The position numbers were made by a program, and so were the translations under genes. A DNA stretch of 64,000 nucleotides, taken from Candidatus Planktophila sp. GTDB lineage: Bacteria > Actinomycetota > Actinomycetes > Nanopelagicales > Nanopelagicaceae. Shown here piece after piece: positions 8,936 to 16,186 of this stretch. Below the pieces are notes generated by a model. That model was given only the letters and a program-made list of their open reading frames with translations, was not told the DNA's origin and did not search any database. The stretch covers positions 190,557 to 254,556 of the forward strand of contig BGOJ01000001.1 in the NCBI GenBank assembly GCA_003569185.1, in the 5' to 3' direction. Numbering within the stretch: the stretch's first letter is position 1; each line of letters begins with the position of its first letter.

Positions 8936-10123
8936 ATGAAGTTTCGCAAGAAAATTGCAGTGGCAGCACTTGCCACCTCAGCATTAATTCTTACCTCAGT
9001 TCCAGCTCATGCTGGTTCAATCAATGGCAGCGGTGCAACATTTGCACAGCCATTAATTGATGTTTGTAAAGTAGAGTTCACAAAAGATACTGGTCACACA
9101 ATTAATTACACCGCTGGTGGTTCAGGTAAAGGACGAACAGATTTCACTAACAACCTAGTTGATTTTGCAGCCTCAGATGCTGTTTACACATCAGGTTTTC
9201 CTGCTCACTTAGAGTATGCACCAGTTTATGCAGCTCCAATCGCAATTTTTTATAACCTACCAACAGTAAAAGAGCCGATCAATATCAGTGCTGAAACTCT
9301 GGCACAGATCTTCAGTGGCGAAATTACAAAGTGGAATGATCCTCGAATCATTGAAGAGAACCAAAATGTCACAATCAAGACACCTGTTTACAAGACTAAA
9401 AAAGAGGTAGTAACAGTTGGTGGCAAGAAGGTTACAAAGACAGTTCCAGTATTAGATAAAAATGGTAAGCCAACTGTGCTTAGCGTCAACTCTAAGACTG
9501 TAAATATCGCACTTCCAAACCAAGCAATCACCGTTTACTACCGAACTGATTCATCCGGTACATCAGAGCAGTTTGGTAAGTTCTTACAAGGTGCTAATGC
9601 TGGCAAGAATTCAGGAGTTTGGCCAAAGACAGCGAGTGGAACATTTGCTAACTCAACACCAAATAACATCGCAAACTCATTTAACTTCCAAGGTGCATCA
9701 GGTTCAGCCTTAGTTGCAGCTGGTGTTAAGGGCAAGGTTGGCGGAATTGGTTATGGTGAACTTTCTTGGGCAACTGATAACAAACTTTCAGTAGCAAGCA
9801 TTAAAAATGCAGCTGGTGAATTCGTAGCCCCATCCTCTGCTGGTACCTCTGCCTTCTTAGGTGGCGGCACAATTCAAGCAAACGGTAGCTTGGTTGCAGA
9901 TTATCTAAAGGCAATCACTGGTGCATACGCACTTGGAACAGCTTCCTACGGTTTGGTATACCCAGAGTCAGCTAAAAAAGATGCTGAGAAACAAAAGATC
10001 GTAGCTGAGTGGCACACCTATCTGTTAGAGCAATGCCCTAAGAAGTTCCCTGAGAAGGGTTATGTGGCACTTACTGGACCTTTGTATGACAAAGCAAAGG
10101 CACAGATTGCCAAGATCAAGTAA
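8936..10123 (+). CDS. pstS: Phosphate-binding protein PstS, secreted
   Basis: Extracytoplasmic phosphate receptor of the Pst importer. A Sec signal peptide is visible (positive MKFRKK, hydrophobic core, AHA-G cleavage near residue 27). Ligand-site motifs follow: GSGATFAQPL, TAGGSGKGRTDF, FAASDA and YRTDSSGTSEQF. No lipobox cysteine is seen, unlike the lipid-anchored PstS of many Gram-positives. An insert of about 45 residues rich in Lys, Val and Thr (about 146-190, from KTPVYKTKKEV to NSKTV) interrupts the usual domain. AAGGAGG stands at a good distance from the ATG. It is last in the cluster rather than first, with its own upstream region of 112 bases and a strong terminator behind it. Confidence 0.95.
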   Translation: MKFRKKIAVAALATSALILTSVPAHAGSINGSGATFAQPLIDVCKVEFTKDTGHTINYTAGGSGKGRTDFTNNLVDFAASDAVYTSGFPAHLEYAPVYAAPIAIFYNLPTVKEPINISAETLAQIFSGEITKWNDPRIIEENQNVTIKTPVYKTKKEVVTVGGKKVTKTVPVLDKNGKPTVLSVNSKTVNIALPNQAITVYYRTDSSGTSEQFGKFLQGANAGKNSGVWPKTASGTFANSTPNNIANSFNFQGASGSALVAAGVKGKVGGIGYGELSWATDNKLSVASIKNAAGEFVAPSSAGTSAFLGGGTIQANGSLVADYLKAITGAYALGTASYGLVYPESAKKDAEKQKIVAEWHTYLLEQCPKKFPEKGYVALTGPLYDKAKAQIAKIK

Positions 10124-10141
10124 TTAACTAACGTAAAACAA

Positions 10142-10175
10142 AACCCCCGCACATCCTAGAGTGCGGGGGTTTTTT
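10142..10175 (+). terminator. Rho-independent terminator after pstS
   Basis: CCCCCGCAC (10144-10152) pairs with GTGCGGGGG (10161-10169) across an 8-nt loop, extended by AA/TT, followed by a T run to 10175. It is a strong intrinsic terminator closing the pst cluster. Confidence 0.95.
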
Positions 10176-10201
10176 ACATCTTTGCGTAGTACCCTAAAAG
10201 T

Positions 10202-10561
10202 ATGGAATTCACATATAACCTCTTTTTAACTCTTCACTTTATTGGACTTGCTGGCTTACTTGGCGGCTTACTTGCTCAGATTCCAAATAAGCCAAAACAA
10301 CTACAAAAGTTAGTAATGCATAGCGGATTGCTGATGCTAATTGCTGGCCTTGTCATGGTTGGTATTAATCAGATGATGCATGCAGATGATCCAAGTGTTG
10401 AGCTTTTAGATCATGTAAAGATTGCAATCAAAAGCACTGTATTAATTGTGATACTTGCACTTGGTTACCTAAATATTAAAAAGAGTGAGTTATCAAATAA
10501 GGTGTGGGGAGTAATGACCCTGCTTGCAACAGCAAATGTAGTAATTGCAGTCTTTATTTAA
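10202..10561 (+). CDS. Small four-helix membrane protein, unknown function
   Basis: 119 aa with four hydrophobic segments at about 5-25, 38-56, 70-90 and 98-118. Two His-bearing sites are near helix ends (LHFIG at about 12 and LVMHSG at about 40). No family motif that I recognise. The ATG at 10202 is preceded by TAGTAC 9 nt upstream and no Shine-Dalgarno sequence. The gene stands alone between the pst terminator and the structured leader at about 10600. Probably an actinobacterial integral membrane protein; function unknown. Confidence 0.75.
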   Translation: MEFTYNLFLTLHFIGLAGLLGGLLAQIPNKPKQLQKLVMHSGLLMLIAGLVMVGINQMMHADDPSVELLDHVKIAIKSTVLIVILALGYLNIKKSELSNKVWGVMTLLATANVVIAVFI

Positions 10562-10565
10562 GTAA

Positions 10566-10595
10566 TTGGATTAAACACGCCCGGTAGTGTAAAAT
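10566..10595 (+). promoter_or_regulatory. Promoter for the structured leader and FAD oxidoreductase
   Basis: TTGGAT (10566-10571) and TAAAAT (10590-10595) are separated by 18 bp, a good match to a vegetative sigma-factor promoter. Transcription would start near 10601-10603, immediately before the folded leader. Confidence 0.6.
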
Positions 10596-10600
10596 ACGGG

Positions 10601-10724
10601 TTGTAGCTGTAACGAACCACAGATTGCTAGATAAAGATCTGCGTTACGGGTGTGGACTCCGGAGGACCCGGGCCACTTTTAAATACGCAAAGGGGTGGAA
10701 TCCGGTTTACACCGGAGTCAGCCC
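10601..10724 (+). ncRNA. Structured 5' leader, candidate orphan riboswitch
   Basis: The roughly 120-nt untranslated leader contains several exact complementarities. A stem GTAACG (10609-10614)/CGTTAC (10642-10647) stacks through an AACCA bulge on CAGAT (10620-10624)/ATCTG (10637-10641). GTGG (10652-10655) can pair with CCAC (10673-10676). TCCGGT (10701-10706)/ACCGGA (10711-10716) is a hairpin with loop TTAC. GACTCCGG (10655-10662) is perfectly complementary to CCGGAGTC (10712-10719), and GGAG (10714-10717) is the likely Shine-Dalgarno of the downstream ATG at 10725. These pairings exclude each other, as expected for a translational switch. It does not match the conserved cores I know for TPP, cobalamin, SAM, glycine, lysine, guanidine, ZTP or c-di-AMP elements. 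Ligand unknown. Confidence 0.6.
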
Positions 10725-12137
10725 ATGCCAGCGATAAATCCAATTGTTTTAAACTCATTAGCTGATCTACAACCATCTTTGTATTGGTTAGATGCTGATC
10801 CATTAGAGCCTAGCTCTCACTCTGCCTTAACCAGTGATATTCAAACTGATCTTTGCATTATTGGCGCCGGCTACACCGGACTTTGGACAGCACTCCTTGC
10901 AAAGGAGCGAGATCCAAACCGTGAGGTAGTAATTATTGAGATGCGTGAGACTGGAAATGGTGCCTCAGGGCGAAATGGTGGATTTTGTAATGCATCCCTT
11001 ACTCATGGTTTTGTTAATGGTTACACCCGCTTTCCTGATGAGATGGCGGTAATTGAAAAATTAGGAAGAGAAAATCTTGATGCGATGGAAGAGACAATAA
11101 AGAGATACAAGATCGATTGTGATTTTGAAAGAAATGGTGAGCTTCGCATGGCAGTTGCCCCATGGCAGATGGCTGGCTTAAAAGAGGAGGCGATTGCTAG
11201 AAATAAAACTGGCGATCATGTTGAGGTTTTAGATAAAGAGCAGGTTAGAGCATTGGTTAACTCACCAATTTATGAAGGCGCACTCTTTGATCATGATGGA
11301 ACTGCGCTAGTTGATCCAGCTAGATTAGTTTGGGGATTAGAGAAGGCTTGTTTGTCACTTGGCGTAAAGATCTATGAAAACTCTAAAGTGGATGAGTTAA
11401 TAGATGATGATGATCATGTTGTGGTTAAGAGTGCTTATGGATCAATTAGGGCAAAGAAAGTAGCGCTCGCCACAAATGTTTACACACCCCTGATTAAGAG
11501 TGTTAAAAAGTATGTAATTGCAGTTTATGACTTTCAATTAGTAACCCAGCCATTAACTGCTGCGCAATTAGAAAGTATTGGTTGGAAAGGTCGGGAGGGA
11601 CTCTCCGATGCCGGGTATCAATTCCATTACTACCGGTTAACTAAAGAGAATGAGATTTTATGGGGTGGTTATGATGCAATTTATAACTACGCCGGCAAGG
11701 TGAGATCTGAGTATGAAACACGTCCTGAAACCTATGCAAAGCTTGCAACTAACTTCTTTAAAACCTTTCCGCAATTAGCTGGAATTAAATTCACCCATGG
11801 TTGGGGTGGGGCAATTGATACCTGCTCAAGATTTTCACCCTTTTGGGGCCAAGCATTTGATGACAAGGTTGCTTACGTTCTTGGCTATACCGGGCTTGGA
11901 GTAGCAACAACACGTTTTGGCGCATCGGTGATGCTTGATTTACTAGATGGTGTTGAAAGTGAAGCAACCCAATTATCGATGGTTAAACACAAACCAATTC
12001 CATTTCCACCAGAGCCATTTAGATTCTTATTTATCCGCCTTACCCAATGGTCAATTACTAAGGCAGATAAGAATGGCGGTAAACGAAACCTTTGGCTTCG
12101 CTTACTTGATCGACTTGGGTTGGGCTTTGATTCTTAA
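10725..12137 (+). CDS. FAD-dependent oxidoreductase, DAO (amine/amino-acid oxidase) family
   Basis: A 470-aa flavoprotein with an N-terminal GAGYTG dinucleotide motif (about 47-52), the GNGASGRNGGFCNAS stretch typical of DAO/PuuB-like oxidases, and a C-terminal TGLGVATTRFGA segment closing over FAD. Relatives oxidise secondary amines, glycine, sarcosine or gamma-glutamylputrescine; the substrate here cannot be told. I start at the ATG at 10725, with GGAG 7 nt upstream. An in-frame GTG at 10695 lies inside the structured leader and is unlikely. The leader upstream suggests that a small metabolite controls expression. Apparently monocistronic. Confidence 0.85.
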   Translation: MPAINPIVLNSLADLQPSLYWLDADPLEPSSHSALTSDIQTDLCIIGAGYTGLWTALLAKERDPNREVVIIEMRETGNGASGRNGGFCNASLTHGFVNGYTRFPDEMAVIEKLGRENLDAMEETIKRYKIDCDFERNGELRMAVAPWQMAGLKEEAIARNKTGDHVEVLDKEQVRALVNSPIYEGALFDHDGTALVDPARLVWGLEKACLSLGVKIYENSKVDELIDDDDHVVVKSAYGSIRAKKVALATNVYTPLIKSVKKYVIAVYDFQLVTQPLTAAQLESIGWKGREGLSDAGYQFHYYRLTKENEILWGGYDAIYNYAGKVRSEYETRPETYAKLATNFFKTFPQLAGIKFTHGWGGAIDTCSRFSPFWGQAFDDKVAYVLGYTGLGVATTRFGASVMLDLLDGVESEATQLSMVKHKPIPFPPEPFRFLFIRLTQWSITKADKNGGKRNLWLRLLDRLGLGFDS

Positions 12138-12156
12138 GGAAAGATTTTTAAGATTC

Positions 12157-12234
12157 TTACTTTCGCTTACTTGATCCATCTTTTGCGATAAGTAAGATTA
12201 TTAAGATGGCAACTGCGGTAAGGATTGCTTCCAT
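12157..12234 (-). CDS. 25-residue single-span membrane peptide (small ORF)
   Basis: On the minus strand an ATG at 12234 opens a 25-codon frame ending in TAA at 12159-12157. It encodes MEAILTAVAILIILLIAKDG followed by a short basic tail (SSKRK), that is, one membrane helix with a positive C-terminus. An in-frame TAG lies just upstream, and a -10-like TAGTAT (complement of 12241-12246) is 6 nt before the ATG, the same leaderless arrangement as other genes here. No Shine-Dalgarno. It sits between the oxidoreductase and tRNA-Arg. Too short for a length-based gene caller. Function unknown; it could also be chance. Confidence 0.45.
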   Translation of the reverse strand: MEAILTAVAILIILLIAKDGSSKRK

Positions 12235-12287
12235 TGCAAAATACTAGCAATTTAAATTACTCAATTAATGGCAGCTTCCACCAAAAG

Positions 12288-12361
12288 CGCGCCTGGCAGG
12301 AATCGAACCTGCGACCTACTGCTTAGAAGGCAGTTGCTCTATCCGACTGAGCTACAGGCGC
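12288..12361 (-). tRNA. tRNA-Arg (anticodon TCT)
   Basis: Minus-strand 74-nt cloverleaf: acceptor GCGCCTG/CAGGCGC with discriminator G, anticodon arm ACTGC-CTTCTAA-GCAGT (anticodon TCT), and T-arm GCAGG-TTCGATT-CCTGC. CCA not encoded. Confidence 0.96.
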
Positions 12362-12412
12362 ATTATTTGAACGGGGTAAGTCTACCGATCACAACAGGTA
12401 AGGTTTGACCCT

Positions 12413-14080
12413 ATGGCTGAGTTTATTTACACGATGAAAAAGGCGCGCAAAGCGCATGGCGACAAAGTAATTCTTGATGATGTCACCTTGATGTTTTTGC
12501 CTGGCGCCAAGATTGGTGTACTCGGTCCTAATGGAGCTGGTAAATCAACAGTTCTGCAAATCATGGCAGGGCTACAACAACCATCAAATGGTGAGGCTTA
12601 TTTATCTCCTGGTTACTCAGTTGGAATCTTGTTGCAAGAGCCGCCATTAAATGAGGATAAAAATGTTTTAGAAAATGTCCAAGAGGGCGTGGCAGAGACA
12701 ATGGGATTGTTAAGTAGATTTAATGCAATCAGTGAAGAGATGGCAAATCCAGATGCTGATTATGACAAATTGTTAGCTGAGATGGGCACCTTGCAAGAGC
12801 AGTTAGATCATCGAAATGCCTGGGATTTAGATTCACAATTAGAACAAGCAATGGACGCACTTCGCTGTCCACCACCTGAAGCTGATGTGAAGGTCTTATC
12901 CGGAGGTGAGCGCAGGCGAGTTGCATTATGTAAATTGCTATTACAAAGGCCAGATTTATTACTTCTTGATGAGCCAACCAACCATTTAGATGCTGAGTCT
13001 GTGCTTTGGCTTGAGCAACATTTAAGTAAGTATGAAGGAACTGTGGTGGCAATTACCCACGATAGATACTTCCTAGACAATGTCGCCCAATGGATCTTGG
13101 AGTTAGATCGAGGTCGTGCTTATCCATATGAAGGAAATTACACAACCTATTTAGAGACTAAAGAAGCTCGTATGAAGATTGAAGGACAAAAAGATGTTAA
13201 GCGGGCAAAGAGATTAAAGGAAGAGCTTGAGTGGGTAAGAATGAATGCCAAGGGCAGACAGACAAAATCTAAAGCCCGTCTTGCTCGTTATGAAGAGATG
13301 GCAGCAGAGGCTGATAAGACACGTAAGTTAGATTTTGAAGAGTTACAAATTCCACCAGGGCCAAGGCTTGGCGACATTGTGGTGGAGTGTAAAAATCTAG
13401 TAAAAGGCTTTGATGATCGTATTTTAATTGATGATCTCTCATTCACACTGCCCCGCAATGGAATTGTGGGAATTATTGGCCCTAACGGTGCTGGAAAAAC
13501 TACATTATTTAAAACTATTTTGGGAATGGAAAAAGCAGATTCAGGTGAGGTTAAAGTTGGCGAGACGGTAAAGATCTCCTACGTTGATCAATCCCGTGGC
13601 GGTATTGATCCAAAGAAATCTCTTTGGGAGGTTGTCTCTGATGGTCTTGATTACATAAAGGTTGGCAATGTTGAGATGCCAAGCAGGGCGTATGTCTCTG
13701 CCTTTGGCTTTAAAGGTCCTGATCAACAAAAACCTGCTGGAGTTTTATCAGGTGGCGAGCGAAATAGATTAAATCTAGCGCTGACTTTAAAACAAGGTGG
13801 AAATTTATTACTACTTGATGAGCCAACCAATGATTTAGATATTGAAACTCTTACCTCACTTGAGAACGCACTCCTTGATTTTCCAGGGTGTGCGGTAGTT
13901 ATCTCCCACGATCGTTGGTTTCTAGATCGTATTGCCACCCATATTTTGGCTTATGAAGGTGAATCAAAGTGGTTCTGGTTTGAAGGAAACTTTGAAAGTT
14001 ATGAGGAGAATAAGATCGCTCGTCTTGGTATTGATGCAGCCCGTCCGCACCGTGCTACCTACCGTAAGTTAACTAGATAG
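12413..14080 (+). CDS. ettA: Energy-dependent translational throttle protein EttA (ABC-F)
   Basis: Ribosome-associated ABC-F ATPase that binds the E site and gates the first elongation step according to the ATP/ADP balance. 555 aa, the normal EttA length. It has two ABC domains: first Walker A GPNGAGKST (near 43), signature LSGGERRRVAL (near 163) and LLLDEPTNHLD (near 184); second Walker A GPNGAGKTT (near 355), LSGGERNRLNL (near 444) and LLLDEPTNDLD (near 465). Between them is the basic linker with MNAKGRQTKSKARLARYEEM. No membrane segments. A -10-like TAAGGT lies 8 nt before the ATG, so the transcript may be leaderless. Confidence 0.95.
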   Translation: MAEFIYTMKKARKAHGDKVILDDVTLMFLPGAKIGVLGPNGAGKSTVLQIMAGLQQPSNGEAYLSPGYSVGILLQEPPLNEDKNVLENVQEGVAETMGLLSRFNAISEEMANPDADYDKLLAEMGTLQEQLDHRNAWDLDSQLEQAMDALRCPPPEADVKVLSGGERRRVALCKLLLQRPDLLLLDEPTNHLDAESVLWLEQHLSKYEGTVVAITHDRYFLDNVAQWILELDRGRAYPYEGNYTTYLETKEARMKIEGQKDVKRAKRLKEELEWVRMNAKGRQTKSKARLARYEEMAAEADKTRKLDFEELQIPPGPRLGDIVVECKNLVKGFDDRILIDDLSFTLPRNGIVGIIGPNGAGKTTLFKTILGMEKADSGEVKVGETVKISYVDQSRGGIDPKKSLWEVVSDGLDYIKVGNVEMPSRAYVSAFGFKGPDQQKPAGVLSGGERNRLNLALTLKQGGNLLLLDEPTNDLDIETLTSLENALLDFPGCAVVISHDRWFLDRIATHILAYEGESKWFWFEGNFESYEENKIARLGIDAARPHRATYRKLTR

Positions 14081-14093
14081 GTAGGAGTAGTAG

Positions 14094-14498
14094 ATGAAAT
14101 ACACCAGCAAGGTTTATGTTCGTTGGGCAGATCTGGATGCATTTGGTCATGTTAATAATGCGGTTTATTTAACCTACGCTGAGTTAGCCCGGGTTGATTG
14201 GGGCGGTAAAGAGTTTGCGCCAAAGCAAGGTAGCTCTGTCTTAGTTGAGATGACAGTTGCTCACTCTGAGGTTGATTACCTACTTCCAATTACAAAGTTT
14301 GGTGTTGATTATGATGTAAATCTTTGGGTAGAAAGTATTGGCAATACCTCATTCACAATGGCATATGAGGTAACTAGAGATGGTGTGGTTTTTGCCAAGA
14401 TGAAGACAGTGCAAGTAATGATTGATTTAGCCAAGATGAAATCTCGGCCAATAAGTGAGAATGAACGTCAGTTTTTAAGTAAGTACCTAGAAAAATAA
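14094..14498 (+). CDS. Acyl-CoA thioesterase, 4HBT hotdog family
   Basis: A 134-aa single-hotdog protein. The YbgC/4HBT-type active-site stretch WADLDAFGHVNNAVYLTYAE lies near residues 11-30, with the catalytic Asp in the position typical of 4-hydroxybenzoyl-CoA thioesterase relatives. It probably hydrolyses an acyl-CoA, substrate unknown. Shine-Dalgarno TAGGAG stands upstream of the ATG and the gene follows ettA by 13 nt, so the two may share a transcript. It is 5 nt before the glucosidase gene. Confidence 0.85.
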   Translation: MKYTSKVYVRWADLDAFGHVNNAVYLTYAELARVDWGGKEFAPKQGSSVLVEMTVAHSEVDYLLPITKFGVDYDVNLWVESIGNTSFTMAYEVTRDGVVFAKMKTVQVMIDLAKMKSRPISENERQFLSKYLEK

Positions 14499-14503
14499 GA
14501 TAA

Positions 14504-16186
14504 ATGACAACTATTAATACCACACCAATTCCGCCAAGAGATAAACGGCTTTGGTGGCGAGACTCGGTTACTTATCAGATTTATATCCGCTCCTTTGCTG
14601 ATGCAAATGGCGATGGCAAGGGCGATGTGGCTGGAATTATCTCTCGGCTTCCTTATTTAAAAAAGTTAGGTGTGGATGCAATTTGGATTACCCCTTGGTA
14701 TCCATCTCCCCAAAAAGATCATGGTTATGATGTTGCAGATTTTATGGATATTGAACCAGATTACGGAACATTAACTGATGCTAAAAAATTAATTGAGCAG
14801 AGCCATAAATTAGGAATACGTTTGTTAGTTGATATTGTGCCAAATCACTGCTCTGATAAACATAAATGGTTTCAAGAGGCGTTAGCTGCAAAGCCAGGAT
14901 CTAAGGAGCGAGATAGATTCATTTTTAGAGATGGTAAGGGGGAAAATGGTGAGCTGCCGCCAAATAATTGGCAGGCAGTCTTTGGTGGCTCTGCATGGCA
15001 GCGCATTACAGAAGCTGATGGCAAAGCTGGTCAGTGGTATCTACATCTTTTTGCAGTTGAGCAGCCAGATTTTAATTGGCAAAATCAAGAGGTTAAGGAT
15101 TACTTTGAAAAGGTTTTGAAGTTTTGGCTAGATCTTGGCGTTGATGGATTTCGAATAGATGTTGCCCATGGCATGATCAAAGCCGATGGATTGCCTGATG
15201 TGCCAAGTGATCCAAAATTATTAGAGGGCAAACCAATGCCATTTTGGGATCAAGATGGTGTACATGAGATTTACAAAGAGTGGCGAAAGATTTTAGATTC
15301 CTACCCAAATGATCGAATGGCAGTCGCTGAAGCTTGGGTGCACCCAGCTACTCGAATAGCTAGATACCTACGTCCTGGTGAGTTAATGAACTCATTTAAC
15401 TTTGAATTTTTAGGATCTAAGTGGGATGTTGCTGAGATTAAAAACAATATTAATAAATCAATTGAAGCGATCGGCGCAGTTGGAGCACCATCCTCTTGGG
15501 TATTTAATAATCATGATGTGGTGCGAAGTGTGGATAGATTTGATTTAGGGCTTGGCTTAAGTGGTGGCACAACACTTGAACGTCATGGTGATGTAAATAA
15601 ATTTAATTTAGAGCGGGGCAGAAAACGAGCAAGAGCTGGTGCACTTTTAATGTTAGCCCTGCCAGGAGGAGCTTATATTTACCAAGGTGAGGAGTTAACC
15701 CTTCCGGAGGCGCGTGAGATTCCAGAGGATCGATTGAGTGATCCAAGATGGAAGATGAGCAACTACACAGATCGAGGTAGAGATGGTTGCCGCGTGCCAC
15801 TTCCTTGGAGATCAAATACTGCCGGAGCTTTTGGTTTTTCAGATAATGCCAAATTAACTCCAAATGATTCCTGGCTGCCGCAATCTAATAATTGGGGAGA
15901 TTTTTCAGTAGAGGTGCAAGATTCTGATCCAAACTCATCTCTTAATCTTTACCGAAAGGCGTTAGAGATTAGAAAATCCTTGTCTGGTTTAGGGGATGGT
16001 CCAATGAGTTGGGTAGATGCACCAGATCACGTTGTGGCATTTTCTCGTCCTGGTGATTTCTACTGTTATTTAAATTTAGGTGCAGATTTTAAACTTCCGC
16101 AAGCAGCCAAAGTTCTAGTAAGTAGCTCACCAATTGAAAATGGTATTTTGCCAACAGATACTGCAGTCTGGTTCACTCTTAATTGA
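14504..16186 (+). CDS. GH13 alpha-glucosidase / oligo-1,6-glucosidase type
   Basis: Cytoplasmic (no signal peptide) alpha-glucoside hydrolase, 560 aa, with the GH13 blocks in order: DIVPNHCS (near 111), GFRIDVAHG with the nucleophile Asp (near 219), AEAWVHP with the acid/base Glu (near 278) and FNNHDVVRS with the transition-state Asp (near 340). The N-terminal WWRDSVTYQIYIRSFADANGDGKGD signature (text split here by length: WWRDSVTYQIY, then RSFADANGDGKGD) is that of oligo-1,6- and alpha-1,4-glucosidases, also shared by trehalose-forming relatives. Its stop overlaps the start of an MFS carrier, which suggests a sugar-use unit. Exact substrate not assignable. Confidence 0.88.
   Translation: MTTINTTPIPPRDKRLWWRDSVTYQIYIRSFADANGDGKGDVAGIISRLPYLKKLGVDAIWITPWYPSPQKDHGYDVADFMDIEPDYGTLTDAKKLIEQSHKLGIRLLVDIVPNHCSDKHKWFQEALAAKPGSKERDRFIFRDGKGENGELPPNNWQAVFGGSAWQRITEADGKAGQWYLHLFAVEQPDFNWQNQEVKDYFEKVLKFWLDLGVDGFRIDVAHGMIKADGLPDVPSDPKLLEGKPMPFWDQDGVHEIYKEWRKILDSYPNDRMAVAEAWVHPATRIARYLRPGELMNSFNFEFLGSKWDVAEIKNNINKSIEAIGAVGAPSSWVFNNHDVVRSVDRFDLGLGLSGGTTLERHGDVNKFNLERGRKRARAGALLMLALPGGAYIYQGEELTLPEAREIPEDRLSDPRWKMSNYTDRGRDGCRVPLPWRSNTAGAFGFSDNAKLTPNDSWLPQSNNWGDFSVEVQDSDPNSSLNLYRKALEIRKSLSGLGDGPMSWVDAPDHVVAFSRPGDFYCYLNLGADFKLPQAAKVLVSSSPIENGILPTDTAVWFTLN

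Noticed and set aside
10609-10676. Leader as a degenerate tRNA or T-box
   Set aside because: No T-box bulge (TGGNACC) or full cloverleaf could be built.
10695-10724. GTG at 10695 as the start of the FAD oxidoreductase
   Set aside because: It lies in the structured leader and adds ten non-conserved residues; the ATG at 10725 has GGAG 7 nt upstream and the conserved N-terminus.
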